A model generated the notes under the pieces. That model saw nothing but the letters and a program-made list of their open reading frames with translations. It was not told where the DNA came from and did no database searches. Below are positions 1-6,552 of a stretch of DNA of 9,424 nt, one piece after another. A program made the position numbers and the translations under genes. This DNA comes from Gammaproteobacteria bacterium (GTDB lineage: Bacteria > Pseudomonadota > Gammaproteobacteria > S012-40), in contig JAOUGF010000052.1 in the NCBI GenBank assembly GCA_029857925.1, positions 1-9,424 of the forward strand, written 5' to 3'. The first letter of the stretch is position 1. Every line of letters begins with the position of its first letter.

Positions 1-1667
1 TTTTTAAAGATTTACCCTTGGTGATGAGGGCTTTGGGACAGGCGCGACGGGTGGCGCTACTGAAAGGCAGACGCAATTATTTGTGCCGATACAGACTGGA
101 TTTGTTTCACAATTCACAACAGGTACAGCGTGAAAATCTTCACCAATGGGCGCAAATAAGGCTTTGGGCTGCGCGCACGCAAAGCGGCGATCTCAGTGAA
201 GTGGCAACAGTGCCTGAAGAATCGCCGTTATGGTCCTTAGCCACATCTAATGCGGACAATTGCCTAGGGCAAGCCTGCCCGGATTGGGAGCGTTGTCACT
301 TGGTGAGCGCCAGGCGCGCCGCTCAAGAAGCGGACTTGGTAGTTATAAATCATCATTTATTCTTTGCAGATATTGCGTTGAAGGCGGGTGGATTTGGTGA
401 GATTCTACCGGATGCTGACGCCTTTATTTTTGATGAAGCCCATCAATTACCTGAAATCGCCACTCAATTCTTTGGCATGCACCTTAGCAGCCGTCAGATC
501 AGTGATTTAGTTCAGGACATATCGGCTGAAGCGATGGTTCATGCGCATGACGCCCACGCTGAGTTGGTTATCAAGGGGCAATCCATAGAAATGGCGATAC
601 GCGATTTGCGTATTGCTATGGAACATCGCACGTCGCGAATGTTGATTAACGATCTACTGTCCGACGCTATGTATAACAAAGCGAGTTCAGCGTTTCTACA
701 GGTGTTAAATGCGTTTTTTGAGCTTTCCGAAAATTGTTCAACGCGTGCTGAAGGATTAAGAAAAATACATGGGCGGTTAATTGAAATATTGGAGCAATGG
801 AAGAAAATCGGTAACCCTACGGCAGACTATGTACACTATGTCGAGCTTACACGCCATGGCTTCATTTTTAAAATGCAACCCATAGATATCGCTCCGCGTT
901 TCTCCGCTCTCATGCAGGAAAAACGTCGTGCGTGGGTCTTTACTTCGGCTACGTTGTCCGTTGCCGGTAACTTCGATCATTTTAAAAGTAGTTTAGGCCT
1001 AACCGATTGTGATGAATTCATTTTGGAAAGCCCGTTTAACTATGCCGCTGCTGCAAAATTATACATCCCTACGTTGCTGCCTGATCCGCGTGATTCGCAC
1101 CATACTGCCGCGTTAGTAGATTCTACTTTACCATTGATCGAGGCTAACCCCGGCGGTAGTTTTTTCTTGTTTACCAGCCATCGCGCGATGAACGAGGCGG
1201 CTCAAAGATTGTACGGGCGTACAACGCGTCGCCTGTTGGTGCAAGGTACACAGTCGCGACGCGTATTATTGGACGAGTTCCGCAATGCTGGAAATGCGCT
1301 GTTGTTGGCGACCAGTAGTTTTTGGGAAGGCGTGGATGTTCGAGGTACAGCGCTTTCGTGTGTCATTATTGATAAATTGCCGTTTGCCTCGCCTGATGAT
1401 CCTCTACTTAAGGCACGGGTGCAACGTGCTCGGGTGCAAGGACACGATGCTTTTTTAGAGATACAACTGCCTTTAGCCATTTTGGCGCTCAGGCAAGGCG
1501 TTGGACGTTTAATACGCGATGAAGCGGATCGTGGTATGCTTGTCATTGGGGACGCTCGTTTGATCGAAAAGCCCTATGGTAAGGCCATTTTAGCATCGCT
1601 CCCGCCGATGCCTCTTACCCGTCAACGCGATGTTGCCTTGGAATTTATTAGCAATCTTGTATTATGA
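1..1667 (+). CDS. yoaA: ATP-dependent DNA helicase, DinG/YoaA (XPD-like) family, 5' partial
   Basis: Superfamily 2 Fe-S helicase of the DinG/YoaA type, expected to unwind DNA in replication and repair. The frame is open from base 3 to a TGA at 1665-1667. A TTG at 18 could pass for a start, but the codons before it (FKDLP) continue the family pattern, so the N-terminus with Walker A lies outside the window. Four cysteines sit where this family binds its 4Fe-4S cluster: NYLC (Cys codon at 84) and CLGQACPDWERC (Cys codons at 261, 276 and 294). NHHLFF follows, then the Walker B box DEAH (432-443). The C-terminal helicase half shows TSATLS, TSSFWEGVD and motif VI QGVGRLIR. E. coli YoaA is about 636 aa, so roughly 80-90 residues are probably missing at the left edge. 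The next gene is tsaB, as in E. coli, which favours YoaA over DinG. Family certain, orthology likely. Confidence 0.93.
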   Translation, partial: FKDLPLVMRALGQARRVALLKGRRNYLCRYRLDLFHNSQQVQRENLHQWAQIRLWAARTQSGDLSEVATVPEESPLWSLATSNADNCLGQACPDWERCHLVSARRAAQEADLVVINHHLFFADIALKAGGFGEILPDADAFIFDEAHQLPEIATQFFGMHLSSRQISDLVQDISAEAMVHAHDAHAELVIKGQSIEMAIRDLRIAMEHRTSRMLINDLLSDAMYNKASSAFLQVLNAFFELSENCSTRAEGLRKIHGRLIEILEQWKKIGNPTADYVHYVELTRHGFIFKMQPIDIAPRFSALMQEKRRAWVFTSATLSVAGNFDHFKSSLGLTDCDEFILESPFNYAAAAKLYIPTLLPDPRDSHHTAALVDSTLPLIEANPGGSFFLFTSHRAMNEAAQRLYGRTTRRLLVQGTQSRRVLLDEFRNAGNALLLATSSFWEGVDVRGTALSCVIIDKLPFASPDDPLLKARVQRARVQGHDAFLEIQLPLAILALRQGVGRLIRDEADRGMLVIGDARLIEKPYGKAILASLPPMPLTRQRDVALEFISNLVL

Positions 1668-2335
1668 AACTATTGGCATTAGAAACCTCAACCGATGCGT
1701 GTTCTGTCGCCCTAGTGTGGGAAGATCAAGTCATTGAGCGTTTTTTGGTCTTGCCGCAAGGCCATACGCAAACCCTATTACCCATGTGTGAATCGGTGCT
1801 TCAACAGGCGGGCGTTCGTTTAACTCAATTGGACGGTATCGCGTTTTCCCGAGGGCCAGGCGCATTTACAGGTGTGCGTATCGCCGTGGCTGCCGCACAG
1901 GGCCTTGCATTAGGGGCCGGAATTCCTGTTTTCCCTGTCTCCAGTCTCGCAGCTGTGGCGCTGGGCGTAGGTCAGCGTACTGAATGCACAAGGGTGGCGG
2001 TAGCACTTGATGCGCGCATGCGGGAAGTATACTGGGGTTGTTACCAGGTCGATGTGAAACTGCGTCAAGTGAGTCTATTAGTGCCGGAATGTGTCTGCCC
2101 AGCAATCGATGTCCCTTTACCGTTGGGTGTTAGCCAGTGGGTAGGTGCAGGCCCCGGGTGGGCCGTGTATACATCAGCCTTGAGCGATCGACTCGGCGCC
2201 AGAGTGGCACACATAGAGATGGAAGCGGGACCACATGCCAGGGATATCGCACATCTTGCGCACTGGGAAACACCCGTTGATCCCATCTTGGCGCAACCCG
2301 TCTATTTACGTGACCGTGTTGTCCAGGGGGGTTGA
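1664..2335 (+). CDS. tsaB: tRNA threonylcarbamoyladenosine biosynthesis protein TsaB
   Basis: TsaB (YeaZ), 223 aa, close to the 231 aa of the E. coli protein. It is the ASKHA-fold partner of TsaD in the TsaB-TsaD-TsaE complex. That complex transfers the threonylcarbamoyl group from TsaC-made threonylcarbamoyl-AMP to A37 of ANN-decoding tRNAs in the cytoplasm. The family N-terminus LALETSTDACSVAL is at residues 4-17, and the hallmark SRGPGAFTGVRIA is at 62-74, followed by AAQGLALG. The TsaD metal-binding histidines are absent, as expected for TsaB. The C-terminus PVYLRD is typical. The ATG lies inside the yoaA stop (ATGA, 1664-1667) and no strong Shine-Dalgarno precedes it, which suggests translational coupling. 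The stop directly abuts the next gene's GTG. Confidence 0.96.
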   Translation: MKLLALETSTDACSVALVWEDQVIERFLVLPQGHTQTLLPMCESVLQQAGVRLTQLDGIAFSRGPGAFTGVRIAVAAAQGLALGAGIPVFPVSSLAAVALGVGQRTECTRVAVALDARMREVYWGCYQVDVKLRQVSLLVPECVCPAIDVPLPLGVSQWVGAGPGWAVYTSALSDRLGARVAHIEMEAGPHARDIAHLAHWETPVDPILAQPVYLRDRVVQGG

Positions 2336-3478
2336 GTGCGGATCGTAACGCGTGGCGGATGCCTGGCCCTCTTGTCGGCGGCGTGCGCGTTGACACCGGC
2401 TGCGCACGATCCTTATTGGCTGGCGCATAACCTACAACTTACTACGCATGAGAGTGAATTTTCGCGTCAAAATCACACAGCGGCCGTTCTCCGTGATCTT
2501 CAGTTAGCTGATTTGGATTTCGCTGGAACTGTGCTCGAAAAAGCGGATTTTTCTAACGCATCGCTGAAGAATATAAATTTTTATGCCGCCCACCTGCGCG
2601 ACACCCGATTTGTGAATTCAAAGTGGGATCATGTCAATTTAACCGGTGCCGATTTACGGGGCGCCGATTTGCGGGGCGCCGATATTCAAAACGCGATTTT
2701 GAAAGATGCGGATCTGAGGGGTGCTAATTTGGCAGGTAGCAGACTGATCAACGTGGATCTAACGCATGCCCAATTGGCGGGCATAGATCTGCGGACAACG
2801 CAATTTGTCAATGTGCAACTTGACGATGCCGATCTTTCTTACTCTAATCTGGATAGCGTCGATTTGACAAGTACACGCATGCGCCGAACTCTGCTCAATA
2901 AAGCGTCACTGACGCAAGCTAATTTGACGTCGGTGGATTTGTTTAAGGCGGGTTTGCGTGGCGCAAAAATCAGTGACACAAATTTTAACAACGCAAATTT
3001 AAATGTCGCGGATTTCAGCAAAGCTCATGGTAAAGAAACACGATTTATTCGTAGCCAGATGATAGGTGTAAATATGCGCAATACATCTATTGAAAATGCG
3101 GACTTCAGTGACGCCGACATGCGAGAATCTGTGTTAGTGGAATCCGAGTTGGTCGCAGCGAGGTTTGACGGTGCTAATCTGGAACTTAGCGATGCCTCTT
3201 GGAGTCAATGGCCAAATGCGCGAGCGGCCAAGGCACATCTTTCGCGGGTGAATTTCACGCGCGCTAAACTGATCGGCCTGCAAGCGAACGAAGCCGAGTT
3301 TCGATGGTGTAATTTCAACCAAGCGGACCTCAGCGGCGCACAGTTTGTAAACGCACAGATGCATAAGGCAGATATGCGCGGTGCAGATATTTCTAACGTA
3401 GATTTTACCGGCGCCCTGTATATGGACTATGTCATTGGTTTAGAATTGGCAAGACATTTAGACGAAGCCCGCTTTTAA
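2336..3478 (+). CDS. Predicted exported pentapeptide-repeat protein (63 in-register repeats)
   Basis: A 380-aa protein. Residues 51-365 can be cut into 63 successive five-residue units with no register break; most have L, F, M or I as the second residue and A, V, S or T as the fifth (for example DLRGA at 106-110, 111-115 and 126-130). Pentapeptide proteins fold as a right-handed quadrilateral beta-helix, and 63 units would give about 16 coils. Degenerate units fall at 231-235 (HGKET) and 286-300. The N-terminus looks like a signal peptide: R2, R6, a hydrophobic stretch at about 8-19, then TPAAHD. C17 in LLSAAC is not a good lipobox because Ser is at -3. The start is the GTG touching the tsaB TGA (TGAGTG), with a G-rich ribosome binding site (GGGGGG) just upstream. 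The molecular role is unknown. Cytoplasmic Qnr/MfpA-type gyrase mimics are shorter and lack an export signal, so I do not transfer that function. Confidence 0.88.
   Translation: MRIVTRGGCLALLSAACALTPAAHDPYWLAHNLQLTTHESEFSRQNHTAAVLRDLQLADLDFAGTVLEKADFSNASLKNINFYAAHLRDTRFVNSKWDHVNLTGADLRGADLRGADIQNAILKDADLRGANLAGSRLINVDLTHAQLAGIDLRTTQFVNVQLDDADLSYSNLDSVDLTSTRMRRTLLNKASLTQANLTSVDLFKAGLRGAKISDTNFNNANLNVADFSKAHGKETRFIRSQMIGVNMRNTSIENADFSDADMRESVLVESELVAARFDGANLELSDASWSQWPNARAAKAHLSRVNFTRAKLIGLQANEAEFRWCNFNQADLSGAQFVNAQMHKADMRGADISNVDFTGALYMDYVIGLELARHLDEARF
2486..3430 (+). repeat. Array of 63 pentapeptide-coding units (15 bp each)
   Basis: These 945 bp equal 63 units of 15 bp, all in one register. 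Most units have diverged at DNA level, but two neighbours at 2651-2665 and 2666-2680 differ at only one base (GATTTACGGGGCGCC against GATTTGCGGGGCGCC). That suggests a recent unit duplication or local gene conversion. Confidence 0.85.
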
Positions 3479-3606
3479 GGCGTTGCGCATCCAACTTCGG
3501 CCTCATTCCTCGCGACGATCACCTCAGTCCGACAGGCTGCTAGGGAAATACTTGTATTTAGCGTTCCCCTATGCCATCCTTATAACTTACTATTCGAGGG
3601 TTCGGC
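3479..3606 (+). promoter_or_regulatory. 128-bp spacer upstream of the 94-aa gene; possible weak promoter
   Basis: No convincing gene is seen here. Near the downstream end, TATAAC (3581-3586) could be a -10 box, with the poor hexamer TTAGCG (3558-3563) 17 bp upstream. A good ribosome binding site, GAGGG (3596-3600), lies 6 nt before the ATG at 3607. No factor-independent terminator is evident after the pentapeptide gene, so read-through from the upstream operon is possible. The promoter call is weak; the ribosome binding site is good. Confidence 0.3.
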
Positions 3607-3891
3607 ATGCGTATTACGGGCGTACCGGGGACACTTCCCCCGCGCGCAGATGCAAACCAGCAACGGGATAAGGCTAAACAGTCTGCGTCCGAAAATGTTG
3701 TCACGCCGATAGATTCACCCGTAAGTGCCACTCCTTCGTCCAATCATGCTGATTGGCGTTATGCCCATCCCGCTGGTCAACTCAGTAGGCGTGCGGCGCA
3801 CGCCATCTTGACTTATGAGCGCACGTCTCTAGTCACCTCTGAAGATAGCTCCGTTGAAGCGCACTGGGTAGGGTTGGATACTTTTGTGTAA
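3607..3891 (+). CDS. Small hypothetical protein, 94 aa
   Basis: I do not recognise this gene with certainty. The start is supported by GAGGG 6 nt upstream of the ATG. There is no signal peptide or membrane segment, so the product is probably cytoplasmic. Residues 1-57 are low in hydrophobics and rich in Pro, Ser, Ala, Gln and Asn, so probably disordered. Residues 58-80 (from QLSRRAAHAILTYE) look helical, and the protein ends in GLDTFV. From memory, short gammaproteobacterial proteins exist with a disordered N-terminus, a short R/A-rich helix and a G(V/I)D-aromatic-hydrophobic C-terminus; membership here is inference. It is the last plus-strand gene before convergence with the Sel1 gene, and its stop codon overlaps a strong hairpin. 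Confidence 0.7.
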   Translation: MRITGVPGTLPPRADANQQRDKAKQSASENVVTPIDSPVSATPSSNHADWRYAHPAGQLSRRAAHAILTYERTSLVTSEDSSVEAHWVGLDTFV

Positions 3892-3917
3892 TGCACCCCT
3901 TTCGAATAGGGGTGCAT
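3891..3917. terminator. 10-bp perfect hairpin in the convergent intergenic region, possible bidirectional terminator
   Basis: The arm ATGCACCCCT (3891-3900) is perfectly complementary to AGGGGTGCAT (3908-3917) across a 7-nt loop. The left arm begins at the last base of the 94-aa gene's TAA stop. Its position between two convergent genes fits transcription termination on both strands. Neither side carries an immediate T-tract, so it is not a canonical intrinsic terminator. It may instead protect the 3' end or assist a factor-dependent stop. Confidence 0.5.
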
Positions 3918-3931
3918 CATAGGTCGATGTT

Positions 3932-3961
3932 AAAAATAGAACGCCGTCAGCACGCGGTGCT
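3932..3961 (-). terminator. Weak candidate terminator for the Sel1 gene
   Basis: On the minus strand a 5-bp stem with a 3-nt loop (AGCAC-CGC-GTGCT, plus-strand 3949-3961) overlaps the TAG stop of the Sel1 gene. A run of five Ts follows (plus-strand A-run 3932-3936), but about 12 nt lie between stem and T-run, which is too far for a standard intrinsic terminator. The stronger hairpin at 3891-3917 lies further downstream. Confidence 0.25.
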
Positions 3962-6362
3962 AGCCAACCGCACTTTCTTCCGTTTGTCCAGGTGTACGTT
4001 GTTTTTGTCTGTTAAGGACTTCCACTGCAGGGGCATGCCCGGCGGAGGCGGCACTTTGTAACCAATGGTGTGCCTGTTTAGGATCTAACGGCACATTTGA
4101 ACGCCCAGTGCTACATAGCGCCCACATCCGAAATTGTGACTCAGGATTGCCGAGCTTAGCGGATTTTTCAAACCATTTTGCCGCCAAAATGTCATTTCGT
4201 ACCACACCATCGCCACGCGCAAACATCATCGCAATGTTGTATTGCACACGACCCAACGTAGAGGCATCCTGTACGTTCACCGCTGTTGCGCCCGCGCCTA
4301 TCGAGGGTTGCGTGGCGTCAACTACGGTTTCAGCACGATATTCAAACTGCATCTTGGCCTTTTCAGGGGCTGCATGGATCTTCGGCTGGATGTCCGATCG
4401 ATTAAAGGACAGTTTGTCGGTTTCCGCAGCCTTCGCGGGACTACGTGCGGGTGACGCGGTAGATGTTGCACCCTGTTTTTTATAAGGTTGAGGTTTGGCC
4501 AGTTGATCTGCGAATACTGTCGGTGTTGGACCCGCAACACGCGCGGTTACGGTGGGGATGTCTTGCACCGCAGGGGCGGCGCTTCTCGCAACCGTGCTCA
4601 CCACCACAGACTCCGCACCTGCCATCAAAGGCTGCTGCACAGTACTGGTAGGACGCTGCGCTGCTGTAGGTTCTACTCTAGGCGCGACGTTCGTCGGAAT
4701 CGCTGTAGAGGATGTAGTAGATTGGGGCGCACGTGCCTGTGACGAGGTCTCGTCGGGCTGTATGCTTGCGCGGTTTGCGCGTCCAGCACCTTTTCCTTCT
4801 GAGCCAGCTTCTACGACAGTGCCCTTATCTGCACCCCAAAGGTCTCGCATGAATTCAACATCGTTTACCTCTACGACCAAAGGCCCTGAGGAGTGTGTTG
4901 AAAAACGTGGGTTACTACGCTGAAATGTTGGTGGCGCCGCTTGGGTACGTCTTGCGCTTATCATGCGACTCAGGGTGCGCAATAGCCACACCGCCAATGC
5001 GCTTAATATGGCAATAATCGCCATTGCCTTAAACACTGACATACGTTTACCTTGGCTAGCGTCTACCATTGCCGTATCAAACATTGAGGCCGATGCGGTT
5101 TCGGCCTTTGTACGAGGAGCAAACGGTGCGAAGTTTTGGTTTGCAGCCACTACAGGGGCGCTGGACAATGCAACGGTCGCATCGCGATTGCCAAGGGTGG
5201 ACGCCAATTGATACCACTGTTGAGCGGTTGCACTATCGCGGGACGTCATTTGTCCACTGTCATAAAGACGGCCAATTTCGAAAAATGCATCAACATCCCA
5301 CCAGCGCGCCGCCTTTAACAAGGATTGTAACGCCGGTACGTTTGCTGCGTTACCTTCGGCCTGATCGAGAAGTTTTACATATTTACTCGCGATTTCATGA
5401 TTGCGAGCCGCCGCTGCGCGTAGCCATTTCATGCCTTGCGCTTCGTCGCGTGTAACACCTTGTCCTTTTAATAGGGTGACACCGAGATTGAATTCAACGC
5501 CCGCATCCGCGGCAGCGATGGGCGCTGGTGCGGGCACTTCCGTCAATGCGGGCTTTACAGAGGCCAGCCCACCGACTTCTTCCAATTTGCTGGGTGTAGA
5601 GGTCGTCCGCGGCTTAAATGAAAAGTCTGATTCATCAAGTTGATATTTTTCCCAACCACCCGAACTCGCGCTTGCCACGACGGGTGCCGATGCTGGCGAC
5701 GGTACATTGTGCAATTCGTTCGGAGCGGGATTGCGTATCGTAGAGGGGGTCGCAATGTTCTGACGTGCTGGCCCTGTTTTGAAACTTTCACCCGCAGAAC
5801 GTGGGTTGTTTGGTTCAGGCAGTTCGTTGCCTGTGGCCGCCATCCGCGTTGGGACTTCGGCATCCAGCGCCTCTACGACGCGTGTCTCGCCCTCTTCTAG
5901 CAGGCGGTAGGCCTTACGGATGATTTGTATGTCTTCCCCAGAAGGACCGAGGTCGGTGATAATCTTGTCGGTAAGCCTTAGCGCAACTTGGTTACCGCTA
6001 TTGGCTGCTGAACGCAACCATTTTATGCCTTCTTCTTGATCTGGGTTTGTACCTATGCCGGCATATAACATCATACCCAATCGCAACTGCGATAAGATAT
6101 GTTGATTGTTAGCCGCTTGACGGTACCAGTGTATTGCTTGACCACGATTGGGGTCTACCCCCCAACCTGCTTCATAAAGGTAGCCTAAATTGTACTGTGC
6201 CTCAGCATCACCGCTCATCGCCCCCGGCATATACCAGGAAAGTACGATAGAGTCTTGGCCGCCCTCCCCTCCATCGCCTGACAGGTTGGCAGAAAGTACT
6301 TGTGGAGCATAAAGGCTCAACACCATTAACAAAGCGCTATGCGTACGGATCGTATTCCCCAT
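3960..6362 (-). CDS. Bitopic Sel1-repeat protein with periplasmic and cytoplasmic repeat domains
   Basis: An 800-aa envelope protein of unknown specific role. Residues 1-25 look like a signal peptide (R6, hydrophobic ALLMVLSLYAPQVLS, cleavage near 24/26). Sel1-like repeats, a TPR-related scaffold for protein binding, are visible at about 53-86 (NLGYLYEAGWGV then WYRQAA), 89-122, 287-320 (NLGVTLLKGQGV) and 356-391. One membrane segment lies at about 444-461 (plus-strand 4977-5033), followed by R462, R466, R471 and R472. This predicts the N-terminal half outside and the C-terminal half in the cytoplasm. A long A/T/P/S/Q-rich linker (about 470-700) leads to two more Sel1 repeats at 704-738 and 740-776. 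The ATG at 6362 has GGGGG 5 nt upstream. The layout recalls FimV (export signal, membrane span, low-complexity linker, cytoplasmic TPR end), but I see no LysM motif. This is an analogy, not an assignment. Confidence 0.88.
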   Translation of the reverse strand: MGNTIRTHSALLMVLSLYAPQVLSANLSGDGGEGGQDSIVLSWYMPGAMSGDAEAQYNLGYLYEAGWGVDPNRGQAIHWYRQAANNQHILSQLRLGMMLYAGIGTNPDQEEGIKWLRSAANSGNQVALRLTDKIITDLGPSGEDIQIIRKAYRLLEEGETRVVEALDAEVPTRMAATGNELPEPNNPRSAGESFKTGPARQNIATPSTIRNPAPNELHNVPSPASAPVVASASSGGWEKYQLDESDFSFKPRTTSTPSKLEEVGGLASVKPALTEVPAPAPIAAADAGVEFNLGVTLLKGQGVTRDEAQGMKWLRAAAARNHEIASKYVKLLDQAEGNAANVPALQSLLKAARWWDVDAFFEIGRLYDSGQMTSRDSATAQQWYQLASTLGNRDATVALSSAPVVAANQNFAPFAPRTKAETASASMFDTAMVDASQGKRMSVFKAMAIIAILSALAVWLLRTLSRMISARRTQAAPPTFQRSNPRFSTHSSGPLVVEVNDVEFMRDLWGADKGTVVEAGSEGKGAGRANRASIQPDETSSQARAPQSTTSSTAIPTNVAPRVEPTAAQRPTSTVQQPLMAGAESVVVSTVARSAAPAVQDIPTVTARVAGPTPTVFADQLAKPQPYKKQGATSTASPARSPAKAAETDKLSFNRSDIQPKIHAAPEKAKMQFEYRAETVVDATQPSIGAGATAVNVQDASTLGRVQYNIAMMFARGDGVVRNDILAAKWFEKSAKLGNPESQFRMWALCSTGRSNVPLDPKQAHHWLQSAASAGHAPAVEVLNRQKQRTPGQTEESAVG
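4977..5033 (-). other. Predicted transmembrane segment of the Sel1 protein
   Basis: About 18 mostly hydrophobic residues (from FKAMAIIAILSALAVWLL, residue 444 on) with arginines clustered after it. Together with the N-terminal signal peptide this implies a stop-transfer segment, with an N-out, C-in topology. Confidence 0.75.
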
Positions 6363-6543
6363 GGCTACCCCCAGTTAGCTAAGCCATCTATACCCTTCGC
6401 ATCTTAAGTGTGAATTAGCGGGCATAGGACTTTTCACCGTTAACTTTAGCACAAATTCGAACAAGTCTAAAGTCTTAGTGCATTAACACAGTAACAATTG
6501 TTAGCGTCTAAACTCTAACAATTGTATGTATATTAGCAAAATG
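6363..6543 (-). promoter_or_regulatory. Upstream region of the Sel1 gene with candidate promoter
   Basis: This AT-rich, non-coding 181-bp spacer lies between the kdsB stop and the Sel1 gene start, both on the minus strand. A candidate sigma-70 promoter on the minus strand is TTTAGA (plus-strand 6466-6471), a 17-bp spacer, then TAAAGT (plus-strand 6443-6448). Each hexamer matches consensus at 4 of 6 positions. The two hexamers lie within an inverted repeat, ACTTTAG (6443-6449) and CTAAAGT (6467-6473). GGGGG 5 nt before the ATG is the likely ribosome binding site. Operator-like palindromes lie further upstream (separate entries). Confidence 0.35.
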
Positions 6544-6552
6544 TTACTGTGT
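6486..6552. repeat. Outer inverted repeat, 11-bp perfect arms, spanning the kdsB stop
   Basis: ACACAGTAACA (6486-6496) is the exact reverse complement of TGTTACTGTGT (6542-6552), 45 bp apart. The right arm contains the last two sense codons and the TAA stop of kdsB. In the kdsB transcript the arms could pair into a 3' stem-loop enclosing the inner repeat. No T-tract follows, so it is not a standard terminator. Confidence 0.7.
6492..6525. promoter_or_regulatory. Paired TAACAATTGTTA-type palindromes, candidate operator
   Basis: TAACAATTGTTA (6492-6503) is a perfect 12-bp palindrome. A second copy, TAACAATTGTAT (6516-6527), matches it at 10 of 12 positions with centres 24 bp apart. Together they form an 11-bp perfect inverted repeat (arms 6494-6504 and 6515-6525, 10-bp spacer). 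Two symmetric sites a little over two helical turns apart resemble a binding site for a dimeric regulator. I cannot name the regulator. Confidence 0.45.

Noticed and set aside
18..20. TTG as the true start of the helicase gene
   Set aside because: The frame continues upstream to the edge with family-like codons, and the Walker A region is missing, so the gene is truncated by the window.
2336..3478. Qnr/MfpA-type quinolone resistance protein
   Set aside because: Only the repeat type is shared. The length, the signal-peptide-like N-terminus and the lack of a cytoplasmic gyrase-mimic layout argue against it.
3483..3671. 62-aa plus-strand ORF after the pentapeptide gene
   Set aside because: It overlaps the better-supported 94-aa gene in another frame, has no clear ribosome binding site and shows no domain.
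4108..4923. Plus-strand ORFs of 125 and 123 aa antisense to the Sel1 gene
   Set aside because: They lie over the low-complexity linker of the Sel1 protein, where biased codons keep other frames open. No start signals or motifs are seen.
6486..6552. Miniature transposable element (67 bp with terminal inverted repeats)
   Set aside because: No target-site duplication flanks the arms, the right arm is part of the kdsB coding end, and no second copy is in the window.
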